Shown here piece by piece: positions 18,323-30,330 of a stretch of 64,000 nt of DNA; positions within the stretch are counted from its first letter, which is position 1, and every line of letters starts with the position of its first letter. Under the pieces are notes generated by a model. The model was not told where the DNA came from and ran no database searches. It saw only the letters and a list, made by a program, of their open reading frames with translations. The position numbers and the translations under genes were made by a program. Source of the DNA: Microbulbifer thermotolerans (GTDB lineage: Bacteria > Pseudomonadota > Gammaproteobacteria > Pseudomonadales > Cellvibrionaceae); the NCBI RefSeq assembly GCF_900112305.1, contig NZ_FOKT01000002.1, positions 433,228-497,227 of the forward strand, read 5' to 3'.

Positions 18323-18766
18323 CTATTCGACGGTAACGGTGATTTTTTTCGAGATCACCAGCGGCTTGTGCGGAATGTGCAGATGATTGCCAAGCACCAG
18401 CTGCAGGGTGTGCTTACCCGGCGGCAGAGTGACCTCGGTTTCGGTCTGGCCGCCACCAAAATGAATAATGTTTTCCGACGCCGGCAGCGGCTTGGTCATA
18501 TCCGGCAGTTCATCCACATCGATCAACAAATGGTGGTGACCGGTCTTTTCTCTGTCCACGCCCGCGGGCGCCACGCCCATTCCAGACAACCCAAATTTCA
18601 CAGTAAAAGTTGTGCCGACCTTTTCACCGTCCTTGGGAGAGATAATGTAGACCTTGGCATCTGCCGGGGCCTCGGAGATCAGCTTCGCCGCCGCATCCTC
18701 ACTGGCGTGCAGGAAGGGGGCAAACAACAGTGCACTGGTCAGAATCACAGACCGGTAGACATTCAT
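18323..18766 (-). CDS. DUF4399 periplasmic protein
   Basis: 147 residues with a Sec signal peptide (cleavage after LHA, about residue 21). The mature part has VYIISPKDGEKVGTTFTVKFGLSGMGVAPAG, GHHHLLIDVDELP and PPGKHTLQLVLGNHLHIPHKP, the layout I know as DUF4399. The His-rich motifs suggest metal contact, but no function is established. Upstream of fumC on the same strand with a 20-bp gap. Confidence 0.75.
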   Translation of the reverse strand: MNVYRSVILTSALLFAPFLHASEDAAAKLISEAPADAKVYIISPKDGEKVGTTFTVKFGLSGMGVAPAGVDREKTGHHHLLIDVDELPDMTKPLPASENIIHFGGGQTETEVTLPPGKHTLQLVLGNHLHIPHKPLVISKKITVTVE

Positions 18767-18864
18767 AACAACTCCTTTCGTCAGTAATCAATATTCTGGA
18801 AAAGCCGCTGATGGGCGCAACTCGCGGTTATCTTAGCCAAACGGTGGGATAACCGGTAGCGCAG

Positions 18865-19299
18865 TCAGACGCTGACCCGTCCCTCCTGAGTCCACTCACA
18901 GCGCACCTGCATGCCACCGCAGCCCGGCTCATGGTAGAGGCCCGCAGCCTCCCAAGTAAACGAATGAATGCCGGACAGCTCCGTCTCCAAATGTACCGTG
19001 GCAGAAACCCAGTACATATTGCGCAGCAACTCCTCAAATTTCTGTATCCAAAGATTCCACTCGTATTCCACGGCCCGGTAGGAAGCGCCGAAGTGAATAA
19101 CATCGGTTTGGTACTGGGACTTTTTCACTTTGATCGTGGGAATGGAAAACATATCCCGGCATAGGAAGGGCCACTCGTCCGCACTGGGCAACGCCAGCAC
19201 CGCCGCGCGATTAACACGCCTGCGCTCGGCACCACCCGCGAGGCTGTTACTGTCTTTGATACAACCGTAGACAATAGATTCCTGATCGCCCTGAAGCAC
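18865..19299 (-). CDS. Hypothetical protein
   Basis: 144 residues from a GTG start at 19299. No signal peptide or membrane segment. Aromatic-rich middle (YRAVEYEWNLWIQKFEELLRNMYWVSATVHLETELSG) and several Cys in the C-terminal part (HEPGCGGMQVRCEW). I do not recognise a family. Isolated between the DUF4399 gene and the repeat-bearing region after ligA. Confidence 0.5.
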   Translation of the reverse strand: MLQGDQESIVYGCIKDSNSLAGGAERRRVNRAAVLALPSADEWPFLCRDMFSIPTIKVKKSQYQTDVIHFGASYRAVEYEWNLWIQKFEELLRNMYWVSATVHLETELSGIHSFTWEAAGLYHEPGCGGMQVRCEWTQEGRVSV

Positions 19300-19765
19300 T
19301 TGAAACTATCCTTACAGCGGCGCTTTGGATAAAAATTATCCTGCGCGAATAAAACCTGGGCTCCACTTTAACGGCCAAGGGGAGAGAAAGCTACAACCGA
19401 AATCTCACCCGCAGAACAACACCTGCCGATCAGATAACGAGCACGGAGCACAGCCCGTGTACAGTATCCACCAGCGGCCTTCTGTGATTGCGGATTTGTG
19501 CGCCAAATCGAACCCTATAATCACACAAATGACCACTTCCTTTTTGTGTTATGCCCGCAACCAAGGAACCACTAATTAACTCTCTCCTTGACGGCAAAGA
19601 TACATCGAAGCCAGAGAAGAAGCTCAGATGATGGGGTAACCGTCGGATACAGGGAAGCATCCAGCGGAGCCGCAGGGATGTACTCGTATATTTTCGAAAC
19701 CTCGATCCGACTGCCTGGGCGCTTAAAACCAATTACAGCGCCCACGCGAATGCACCAGAGGGTCC
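19300..19765. other. Intergenic stretch with repeat copy B
   Basis: 466 bp between two reverse-strand genes. Contains repeat copy B at 19572-19722. The rest shows no gene, RNA or clear hairpin. Confidence 0.6.
19572..19722. repeat. Dispersed intergenic repeat, copy B
   Basis: Same landmarks and order as copy A at 10450-10588: CTAATTAACT, CCGTCGGATA, AGGGA, CATCC, GCAGGGA and TGCCTGGGCGC. The orientation is the same. The two differ by small indels. It lies just behind the ligA stop codon. Confidence 0.6.
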
Positions 19766-23006
<3,241 letters not shown>

Positions 23007-23030
23007 TTCAGCGTCTCTCCGTTACGCCCC

Positions 23031-26000
23031 TCATGCGGACGCCAGTTCGGCCGCTTCTTCCACATTCACGGATACCAGGCGCGACACACCCGGTTCGTGC
23101 ATGGTTACCCCCAACAGCTGGTCGGCCATCTCCATGGCAATTTTGTTATGGGTAATGTAGATGAATTGCACATACTCTGACATTTCTTTAACCATGCGCG
23201 CATAGCGGCCCACGTTGGCATCGTCGAGCGGCGCATCCACTTCGTCAAGCATGCAGAAAGGCGCCGGGTTGAGTCTGAATATAGAAAACACCAACGCGAT
23301 GGCTGTGAGCGCCTTCTCTCCGCCAGACAAAAGGTGAATAGTACTGTTCCGCTTGCCCGGCGGGCGCGCCATAATCGCGATACCGGTATCCAGCAGATCT
23401 TCGCCCGTGAGTTCCAGATAGGCGTGACCGCCGCCAAACACCTTGGGAAAGAGCTCCTGCAGACCGGCGTTGACCTGATCGAAGGTTTCCTTGAAGCGGG
23501 TACGGGTCTCTCGGTCAATTTTTTTGATGGCATTTTCCAGAGTTTCCAGCGCCTCTGTCAGATCACTGTACTGGCGGTCCAGATAGCTTTTGCGCTCGGA
23601 CTCCTGCTTGTATTCATCGATGGCCGCCAGGTTGATCGCCCCCAGGCGCGAGATGCGGGCGGCGACTAACTCCAGTTCCTCCTGCACCTGTGAGATGGTC
23701 AGGTCGCCTGGGAGTTCCGCCAGGATCTGCTCCACTTCGTGACCGGTTTCGTGCAACTGTTCTACAAGTCCGTTGCGCTGTACTTCGAGGGTCTGCGCCG
23801 CCAGACGCTCTTGCTCCAACTGGGCGCGCACGCCCTGCAGAGCGGACTCCACCTTGTGGCGCTCCTGCTCCAGCTCACGCAGCCCACTCTCCACTTCCTC
23901 CAGTTTCTTGCGCGCGTCGGCGAGTTCCGCTTCCACCTCCATCCGCTCGGCGAGCTTCTCTTCCAGCTCCACCTGGAAATCCTGAGATGGGTCCTGGCTT
24001 TCCGCCATTTGCTCCTGCAACAGTTCGCGACGGCTGCGCAGCCGCTCAAGCTGTTCGCGCATTACTTGCAGGGTGCGCTCCAAGGACATCATCTGGGTGC
24101 GTACCGACTGCTCGCGCATAGCGAGCTCATGGGCGCGATCCTTGTCTTCGCGGGCGCGGGTTCGCGCCGCTTCCAGGGCCTCGCGCAGCTCGTCGCGACG
24201 CGCCAGCAGTGCTTCGCGGCGGTCGGTGTCAACGCTCATGGCCTCCACGGCCTCCTGCAGCAACAGCCGCGCCTCGGACAGGGACTCCCCCTCCAGCTCC
24301 AGCTGTTCGCGCACTTCGACGATTTCCTGCTCCACGCGGGTGCGGCGCTCATTCATCTGTTCGGCGCGGGCGCGGTGGGCGGACAGTTGACTGCGCAGCT
24401 CCGCTTCCCGGCGGCCCAGCTGCTCCAATTCGCCGCGCGCTTGTTCTATCTCCCGCTCCAGTTCAGCCACTTTCAAGCGCAAGGTTTCACGCTGTTCGGA
24501 CAGAGTTTCGATCTGCTCCTCGGTGGCGGTAATCGCGCGCTCCAGCTCCTCCAGCTCCTGCTTGCGCGCCAGTACCCCGGATTCAGCATCGGAGGCCCGG
24601 CTGACTCTCAACCAGTTGGGGCCGAGCCAGAGCCCATCGCGGGTAACGATGGATTCGTGGGCCTTGAGCTGTGCTCGAACCGCCAACGCCGCGGTCAGAT
24701 CTTCCGCGGTATAAATTCCAGCGAGCAGGCCGGCCAGTGAAGCGGGACCTTCAACCACATCCGCCAGGGCCGGCAGGTTTCCACGCGGGGCTTCGCTCAC
24801 CCGATACTCATCGACAAATACCGCCTGTCCGCTTTCGAGAGCGGCAATCCCTTCGGACACACTTTCCAGTTGATCGACGCACACCGCCTGCACCTGGGGC
24901 CCCAGCACCGTCTCTACCGCCTTTTCCCAGCCGGGTTGGGCGCTGATCTGGTCCGCCAGACGCGGCCTGTCCGCCAGGGCCTGCTGCTGCAACCAGTTTT
25001 CCACGGCCCGGCCCTGTCCCAGTGCCGCCTGCTGCAAAGCTTCCAGAGAGGCTTGACGACCTCGACTGGTCTGCAGCTGCAGGCGCAGCTGGTCCAGTTC
25101 CGCGGCGATCTCGCGCTCGCGCGTGCGGAGTTCTGTCAGAGCTTCGTTCTTTTCTGCCACCGCTTCGCGGCGTTCGCCAGTCTGCAGCTCCAACTCCGCC
25201 AGCTGCTCTCTGAGCTGTTCCGTCTCACCGTCGTCACCACTGCTCTGCAGCCCGGCCTGCTCCGCCTGCAGTTTGTTGATACGTTCCTGCAAACGCTGGC
25301 GGGAAGTTTCCAGATGCTGTATGCGAGACTGCTGTACCTCAGCTTTCTGGCGAGAGCCGGAAGCGCCCTGGTTGAACTGGTCCCACTCGTTTTGCCATTC
25401 GCGCATCGCATCTTCCGCGGCGAGCAGCTTCTGCGCCGACTCCTCCTCAGCCGCCTGAGCCAGTTCCAGATCCGGCGTGACCATTTCCAGCTCGGCCTCG
25501 AATTGGGCGCTTTTCTCTCTGTCCGCCTCCAGGGCCGTTTCCGCCTCGCGGAATTCCTGCTCGGTCTGCGCCAAGTCCGACTGCAGTCGGCTGCTGCGCT
25601 CGCGCGCGTGGGCAATACTTTGCTCCAGACGCGCGATATCGGCGCCGACGGCGTAAAACCGGCCCTGCACTTCATTGAAGCCATCGGACAGTTCGTGGTA
25701 GCCGACGCGCTTCTGCTCTATCTCTGTATCGCAACTGACTTGGCGGGTGACGAGTTCTTCAACCGTCAGTTCCAATTCAGATATCTGCTGCTGCTTGGCC
25801 TTGGACTGATCGTCCAGATCGCGGTATTTGAGTGCCTGCAAGTGCGCTTTATGGGCGCGCTCTTCCTCCTTGAACCGGCTGTACTTTTCCGCAGCTGCAG
25901 CCTGGCGCTCCAGGCGCGCCAGCTGCCGGTCCAACTCGTCGCGGATATCCGTAAGGCGCTCCAGGTTCTCCTTGGTTCGGCGCATACGATTTTCAGTGTC

Positions 26001-26534
26001 GCGGCGACGCTCCTTGTATTTGGAGATACCGGCGGCCTCTTCGATGTATACGCGCAGTTCCTCGGGCTTGGCCTCAATCAGCTTGGAGATCATGCCCTGT
26101 TCGATAATGGCGTAGCTGCGCGGCCCCAGGCCCGTCCCCAGAAAGAGGTCGGTCACATCGCGGCGGCGACACTTGTCGCCGTTCAGGTAGTAGCTGTTCT
26201 GACCATCGCGGGTTACCTTGCGTTTGACCGAAATCTCGGCAAAACCGGCGTAGGGTCCTGTGAGCTTGCCGTCGGAGTTGTCGAACACCAACTCGATTGA
26301 GGCCTGTCCCACCGGCTTACGGCCACTGGAGCCATTGAATATCACATCGGTCATGGAGTCGCCGCGCAGGTTTTTGGCCGACGACTCCCCCATAACCCAA
26401 CGCACCGCATCGATGGTGTTGGACTTGCCGCAACCATTGGGGCCGACCACGGCACTCAGATTCGACGGGAAATAAACAGTGGTCGGGTCAACAAAAGACT
26501 TGAAACCCGCAAGCTTGATGCACTTCAGACGCAT
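23031..26534 (-). CDS. smc: Chromosome segregation protein SMC
   Basis: 1167 residues, usual length. N-terminal ATPase half with VVGPNGCGKSNTIDAVRW (Walker A), long coiled coils around a hinge near 500-650, and the C-terminal half with signature LLSGGEKALTAIAL and Walker B FCMLDEVDAPLDDAN. It compacts and segregates chromosomes as a dimer with ScpA/ScpB, which are not in the window. Presence of SMC rather than MukB fits Pseudomonas/Cellvibrio-type gammaproteobacteria. First gene of the smc-zipA-ligA unit. Confidence 0.95.
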   Translation of the reverse strand: MRLKCIKLAGFKSFVDPTTVYFPSNLSAVVGPNGCGKSNTIDAVRWVMGESSAKNLRGDSMTDVIFNGSSGRKPVGQASIELVFDNSDGKLTGPYAGFAEISVKRKVTRDGQNSYYLNGDKCRRRDVTDLFLGTGLGPRSYAIIEQGMISKLIEAKPEELRVYIEEAAGISKYKERRRDTENRMRRTKENLERLTDIRDELDRQLARLERQAAAAEKYSRFKEEERAHKAHLQALKYRDLDDQSKAKQQQISELELTVEELVTRQVSCDTEIEQKRVGYHELSDGFNEVQGRFYAVGADIARLEQSIAHARERSSRLQSDLAQTEQEFREAETALEADREKSAQFEAELEMVTPDLELAQAAEEESAQKLLAAEDAMREWQNEWDQFNQGASGSRQKAEVQQSRIQHLETSRQRLQERINKLQAEQAGLQSSGDDGETEQLREQLAELELQTGERREAVAEKNEALTELRTREREIAAELDQLRLQLQTSRGRQASLEALQQAALGQGRAVENWLQQQALADRPRLADQISAQPGWEKAVETVLGPQVQAVCVDQLESVSEGIAALESGQAVFVDEYRVSEAPRGNLPALADVVEGPASLAGLLAGIYTAEDLTAALAVRAQLKAHESIVTRDGLWLGPNWLRVSRASDAESGVLARKQELEELERAITATEEQIETLSEQRETLRLKVAELEREIEQARGELEQLGRREAELRSQLSAHRARAEQMNERRTRVEQEIVEVREQLELEGESLSEARLLLQEAVEAMSVDTDRREALLARRDELREALEAARTRAREDKDRAHELAMREQSVRTQMMSLERTLQVMREQLERLRSRRELLQEQMAESQDPSQDFQVELEEKLAERMEVEAELADARKKLEEVESGLRELEQERHKVESALQGVRAQLEQERLAAQTLEVQRNGLVEQLHETGHEVEQILAELPGDLTISQVQEELELVAARISRLGAINLAAIDEYKQESERKSYLDRQYSDLTEALETLENAIKKIDRETRTRFKETFDQVNAGLQELFPKVFGGGHAYLELTGEDLLDTGIAIMARPPGKRNSTIHLLSGGEKALTAIALVFSIFRLNPAPFCMLDEVDAPLDDANVGRYARMVKEMSEYVQFIYITHNKIAMEMADQLLGVTMHEPGVSRLVSVNVEEAAELASA

Positions 26535-26713
26535 GTAATTGTTAACTCGGTATTTGTTTTATGCCGTCAGGCAGCGGCTCGCCAAACCGCTAATTGTACA
26601 TGGCGGCGGCGGGGGTTTCAGCGGAAATTTATCGGACCAAAAGCGCATCGCTGCACGTTTCACGCAAAGTGCGTTGGAAACCACCCAGGGCCTCCTACCT
26701 CGCTATTGAGCGC

Positions 26714-27940
26714 TTAGAGTTCCGAGTCGATAGTAATAGCGACCGGATCACCCCAGGCCGACTTCGGCAGTGTTTCAATGCTGCCCTGCCAGTCTCCCGG
26801 TGCTGGGCGTGCATCGCCATTTACTGCCAGGCGTGCCACCAGCTGCACCGTGTCGACATTGGCAATGGAGCGCCCCGGCATCATCGCGCGGGACTCATCC
26901 AGTACCACTTCCGCGGGCAACTGACCGGCTGAAAGGCGTACAATTGCGAGCGGCATAGGGCTGTCAGCGCCGCGAGCATAGACAAATACCGGCGTCGACG
27001 GCTCCGCGGAAACGCCCTCCGCCAGGTTTACCCGCACGTGAATCGCAGGGCCCGCCACCGAATCGCTTTCAGATCCAACCGGCACCATGGGCTCGCCACT
27101 ATCCGCCAGCGCCCGTTCAGCCCGGGCCACACCGGCGGCCAACGCCTGGGCAGCGGCAGATTCCGCTGGCAGCTGATTCAGGGCGCGCTGCCAATGCTGC
27201 CTCGCCATGCGAAAATCTCCGCGTTCAAACGCCTCGATCCCCGCCAACCCCAGTGCCGTGCCGTTGTCCGGCTGCACATCCAGCACCTGGCGCACCAAGC
27301 CGCGCACCTCGCCGTCGATGCGGGATCCGTTAGCAAAAAACAGGGCCTGCGCCAGCTCGGCCTTGACGACCACCGCCTGTGGCTCGCGCTCCACCACGTA
27401 GCGGTAAGACTCCACCGCTCCTTGCAAGTCCCCTTCCGCCAGCAACCACTGCGCCAACACATAGCGCCCGGTCAGATCGTCCGGATGACGCTCGGCTCGC
27501 GCCTTCAGTCGGGCAATGATGCTCGCCTGATTCTCTGCACTGGGCGAGCCTTTCTGAGCTGCGAGCATATCCCGGTAGAGCGACAGGTCGCCGGCATTGC
27601 CGGACCAACGGTACAGTCCCACTGCCACCAACGGCATAATCAGCACCAAGGCAAACAGTAGACCGCGCCCTCGGTCGGATTCGGCAAGGCCGGATGCGGA
27701 CTGCCCTGCGGCCAACAGGTTGCGCGCCATCTCCGCTTCCAACTGCGCATACTGTTCTTTATGGATGGCACCGCTGTCCAGAGAAGCCCGCAGCTCTGCC
27801 CGCTGCTCGCGGTAGAGGGCCGCCAGGGCAGTGCGCTTGTCCACCTCCTCCCCCTTGCCCGCACCGCGCAAGACCGACCACAGAATCACGCAGGCCAGCA
27901 ACAGCGCCAGCAACGCCACACCAAACCAGAGTCCAATCAT
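26714..27940 (-). CDS. ccmI: Cytochrome c maturation protein CcmI
   Basis: 408 residues. Two N-terminal membrane segments (WFGVALLALLLACVILWSV and LLFALVLIMPLVAVGLYRW) flank a cytoplasmic basic loop. A periplasmic TPR domain follows (ARAERHPDDLTGRYVLAQWLLAEGDLQGAVESYRYVVEREP). CcmI holds apocytochrome c for the heme ligation complex. Its start overlaps the ccmH stop by 4 nt. Confidence 0.9.
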   Translation of the reverse strand: MIGLWFGVALLALLLACVILWSVLRGAGKGEEVDKRTALAALYREQRAELRASLDSGAIHKEQYAQLEAEMARNLLAAGQSASGLAESDRGRGLLFALVLIMPLVAVGLYRWSGNAGDLSLYRDMLAAQKGSPSAENQASIIARLKARAERHPDDLTGRYVLAQWLLAEGDLQGAVESYRYVVEREPQAVVVKAELAQALFFANGSRIDGEVRGLVRQVLDVQPDNGTALGLAGIEAFERGDFRMARQHWQRALNQLPAESAAAQALAAGVARAERALADSGEPMVPVGSESDSVAGPAIHVRVNLAEGVSAEPSTPVFVYARGADSPMPLAIVRLSAGQLPAEVVLDESRAMMPGRSIANVDTVQLVARLAVNGDARPAPGDWQGSIETLPKSAWGDPVAITIDSEL

Positions 27941-28476
27941 TTTTTGTCTGCCCCGCTGCCGGCCGATTCATCGATTTCATCTCCCAGCAACTGCCGTAGC
28001 CGCTGCCGTTCACCCTCTGTCAAAGCACCTCCGGCATCCTGCTGACCACCCTCCACGCCAGTGCGCGAGCGCAAAACGATAACGATCAGCGCCAGCAGCC
28101 CGATGGCGCCAAAAATTCCCGGCGCCAACCACAGAGCCAGTGTATTGCGCTGCAGGGGCGGCCGGTAGAGCACAAAATCCCCATAGCGCGCCACCATATA
28201 GTCCGTTACTTCTCCGTCAGTAAACCCTTCCTCCAACAGGCGTCGAATCTCCCGGCGCAAGTCTTTTGCCACCAGTGCATCGGAATCCGCCAGATTCTGA
28301 TTTTGGCACTTAGGGCAGCGCAATTCTTCGATCAATACCTCGTAACGCGCCTGCAACTCCGGCGTGGACAACTGCTCCGCCTCCACCGCTGCCAACGCCG
28401 CCGTGGACAAACTCAAGGCACACAGGATTTCTAAAACTCGGGCCAGCCAGCCTCTCTGGATCAGGGGTTCTCTCAC
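27937..28476 (-). CDS. ccmH: Cytochrome c maturation thiol-disulfide protein CcmH
   Basis: About 179 residues from a GTG at 28476, which gives a normal signal sequence (ARVLEILCALSLSTAALA). Active-site motif RCPKCQNQNLADSDA reduces the apocytochrome CXXCH disulfide. A C-terminal membrane anchor (LALWLAPGIFGAIGLLALIVIVL) and a polar tail follow. The upstream GTG choice is moderately certain; a longer frame to 28611 is less likely. It is detached from ccmABCDEFG by yigZ and two opposite-strand tRNAs. Confidence 0.85.
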   Translation of the reverse strand: MREPLIQRGWLARVLEILCALSLSTAALAAVEAEQLSTPELQARYEVLIEELRCPKCQNQNLADSDALVAKDLRREIRRLLEEGFTDGEVTDYMVARYGDFVLYRPPLQRNTLALWLAPGIFGAIGLLALIVIVLRSRTGVEGGQQDAGGALTEGERQRLRQLLGDEIDESAGSGADKK

Positions 28477-28849
28477 AATCGTCGTTCCGCCGGAATTTCG
28501 CGCGATTATAGCAACGCCGCCGCGATCACTGACAGTTTTCCAGCAGCGGCCACTATCCGCGCCCGCTCGAGGATAAAATATGCATGTGACAGGAGGCGCC
28601 AGCCGCAGCACCCAGGCAAATTTTTCCGAGCCACCTCAGCAACCTGTGATTAATTCATAAAGGGCCGTTGCTGCAGTGGGCTTCCACATACCCTCCCCAT
28701 CACCCGGGCCTATCAACAGACCTCAAAGTATCTTGAGCGCTTCGAAGCAACTTCATCAGAGATTCCTTAACTCATTGAAAGACAAAAAAAATTTTCCGAA
28801 AGCGTTGACGCGGCAAAATTTTTCATTAAGATACGCAGCTCCTGACGCG
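28477..28849. other. Divergent promoter region of ccmH-ccmI and the tRNA-Val/Asp pair
   Basis: 373 bp. It must contain the ccmH promoter on the reverse strand, since the gene is no longer joined to the rest of the ccm operon. The tRNA promoter lies at its right end (28805-28832). No ORF is supported. Confidence 0.6.
28805..28832 (+). promoter_or_regulatory. Sigma-70 promoter of the tRNA-Val/tRNA-Asp pair
   Basis: -35 TTGACG at 28805-28810, 16-bp spacer, -10 TAAGAT at 28827-28832. The first tRNA base is 18 bp downstream. Confidence 0.7.
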
Positions 28850-28925
28850 GGGTGGTTAGCTCAGTTGGGAGAGCGACGGCCTTACAAGCCGTAGGTCACA
28901 GGTTCGACCCCTGTACCACCCACCA
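28850..28925 (+). tRNA. tRNA-Val(TAC)
   Basis: 76-nt cloverleaf. Acceptor GGGTGGT pairs with ACCACCC; the anticodon loop CTTACAA gives anticodon TAC; the T loop is GGTTCGACCCC. The CCA end is encoded (28923-28925). Confidence 0.95.
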
Positions 28926-28962
28926 TTTTCCTCTCTCGCTAGGCGGGGGTTGGAAAAAATGC

Positions 28963-29039
28963 GGACCGGTAGTTCAGCTGGTTAGAATGCCGGCCTGTCA
29001 CGCCGGAGGTCGCGGGTTCGAGTCCCGTCCGGTCCGCCA
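28963..29039 (+). tRNA. tRNA-Asp(GTC)
   Basis: Cloverleaf with acceptor GGACCGG/CCGGTCC, anticodon loop CTGTCAC (anticodon GTC), the standard GTTCGAG T arm and an encoded CCA at 29037-29039. 37 bp after tRNA-Val, in the same transcript. Confidence 0.95.
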
Positions 29040-29045
29040 TTTTTC

Positions 29046-29080
29046 AAAAGGCTCACACAATAGTGTGAGCCTTTTTCGTT
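29046..29080 (+). terminator. Terminator of the tRNA-Val/Asp transcript
   Basis: AGGCTCACAC pairs with GTGTGAGCCT across AATA and is followed by TTTTCGTTTT. It lies directly after tRNA-Asp. Confidence 0.9.
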
Positions 29081-29164
29081 TTACCAAATGATTTTCCACC
29101 AGGCCTAAAGCTGACAGCCAGTGACCAGAGGTCGCGAAATTAATCCGACCTCAAAGGAAATGCG

Positions 29165-29767
29165 TCACTCCTCTGCCATTGAAATATGCAACCCTTCCGC
29201 CACCAGCTGCTTCCGAAACGCTGCCAGGCGATCTTCCGGCAGCTCTATTTGCACCGTCACCTTTTCACTGTAAACGGCATCAATGCATTTACCGCCATGC
29301 TGGTCGGCGAGAAAACGTAGACGGGATTCTTGCGCAAAGTCGCAAGTCACACTCACCTGTCGCAAGGGAATAAACGTTGTCAGCTCAACCGACTGTAACG
29401 CCGCCCCGACTGCGCCGCGATAGGCGCGCATCAACCCTCCGACACCCAATTTGGTACCACCAAAATAACGAGTAACTATGGCTCCGACATTGCCGATTTC
29501 CTGTTTTAACAGCAATTCAAGCATCGGCCGCCCAGCACTGCCGCCGGGTTCTCCATCATCATCGGACAGCATCACCTCCGGGTTGGCGGGATTCCCGATG
29601 ACAAGCGCGGTGCAATGATGTGTCGCATCCGGATATTGGGTGCGCACTACATTCAACTGCTGTTGAAAATCTGCCTTATCCTCAACCGGCCCCAGCCAGC
29701 AAATAAAGCGGCTCTTTTTTTCTTCCGTCTCAGCGACAACTGTCGAGCAGGGAATCCGGTAGCTCAC
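29165..29767 (-). CDS. yigZ: YigZ/IMPACT-family protein
   Basis: 200 residues. N-terminal UPF0029 domain with KKSRFICWLGPV, HHCTALVIG, SDDDGEPGGSAGRPMLELL and IVTRYFGGTKLGVGGLMRAYRGA, the IMPACT hallmark; a C-terminal DUF1949-like domain follows. Proposed links are to translation control, but function in bacteria is unsettled. Its first 38 nt overlap the end of the CcmG gene, so it seems to be co-transcribed with the ccm operon. Confidence 0.88.
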   Translation of the reverse strand: MSYRIPCSTVVAETEEKKSRFICWLGPVEDKADFQQQLNVVRTQYPDATHHCTALVIGNPANPEVMLSDDDGEPGGSAGRPMLELLLKQEIGNVGAIVTRYFGGTKLGVGGLMRAYRGAVGAALQSVELTTFIPLRQVSVTCDFAQESRLRFLADQHGGKCIDAVYSEKVTVQIELPEDRLAAFRKQLVAEGLHISMAEE

Positions 29768-30314
29768 TGGCGAAATCGTCCCAGGGTTGTTCTTGCAATC
29801 TCTCGTACAGTGGTTTTAGTTTGGTCAACCATACCCGCTCATCCACAACACTTACATGTCTGCAGCGAATAACACCTTCGGCATCCACCAAAAAAGTTTC
29901 CGGCGCACCGGTCGCTCCCAAGTCCAGGTAGAGCCGCCCTTCCCTATCGGCGACACTGAAGCGGTAAGGATCGTGCATAGTATCCAGCCACTTCTCGACA
30001 TCCGCCGGATCGTCCCTCAGGTTGACGCCAATAATCGGCACTCCGTCCTGCGCCAACTTGTTCAAATACGGATGTTCGACGCGACAAGGGGGACACCAGG
30101 TGGCCCAGACATTCAGCAGATAGGGTTGCGAAGGCAGATCCTTCCTCTCCATTATTTCCGCTTCGTTGCGCACTTTGGGCAACGAAAACTCCGGCACTGG
30201 CTTATCCAATAGCTCAGAAGGCAGTTTTTGCGGATTCAAATACAAACCACGCCAAAACAGCAGTGCCAGCGCGGCAAAAATCATCAACGGCAAAAACAGC
30301 TTTAACCTTGCCAT
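29730..30314 (-). CDS. ccmG: Thiol:disulfide interchange protein CcmG/DsbE
   Basis: 194-residue membrane-anchored periplasmic thioredoxin. N-terminal anchor (LKLFLPLMIFAALALLFW), then the active site WATWCPPCRVEHPYL, and DLGATGAPETFLVDAEGVI with the cis-proline region. It reduces CcmH or apocytochrome for heme attachment. It overlaps yigZ by 38 bp at its 3' end, an unusually long overlap. Confidence 0.92.
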   Translation of the reverse strand: MARLKLFLPLMIFAALALLFWRGLYLNPQKLPSELLDKPVPEFSLPKVRNEAEIMERKDLPSQPYLLNVWATWCPPCRVEHPYLNKLAQDGVPIIGVNLRDDPADVEKWLDTMHDPYRFSVADREGRLYLDLGATGAPETFLVDAEGVIRCRHVSVVDERVWLTKLKPLYERLQEQPWDDFASELPDSLLDSCR

Positions 30315-30330
30315 ATTCGCTTGCCTCCCC

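Noticed and set aside
24870..26300. 476-residue ORF opposite smc
   Set aside because: Antisense to a clear SMC coding region with high GC third positions; leucine/glutamine-rich low-complexity product and no ribosome site.
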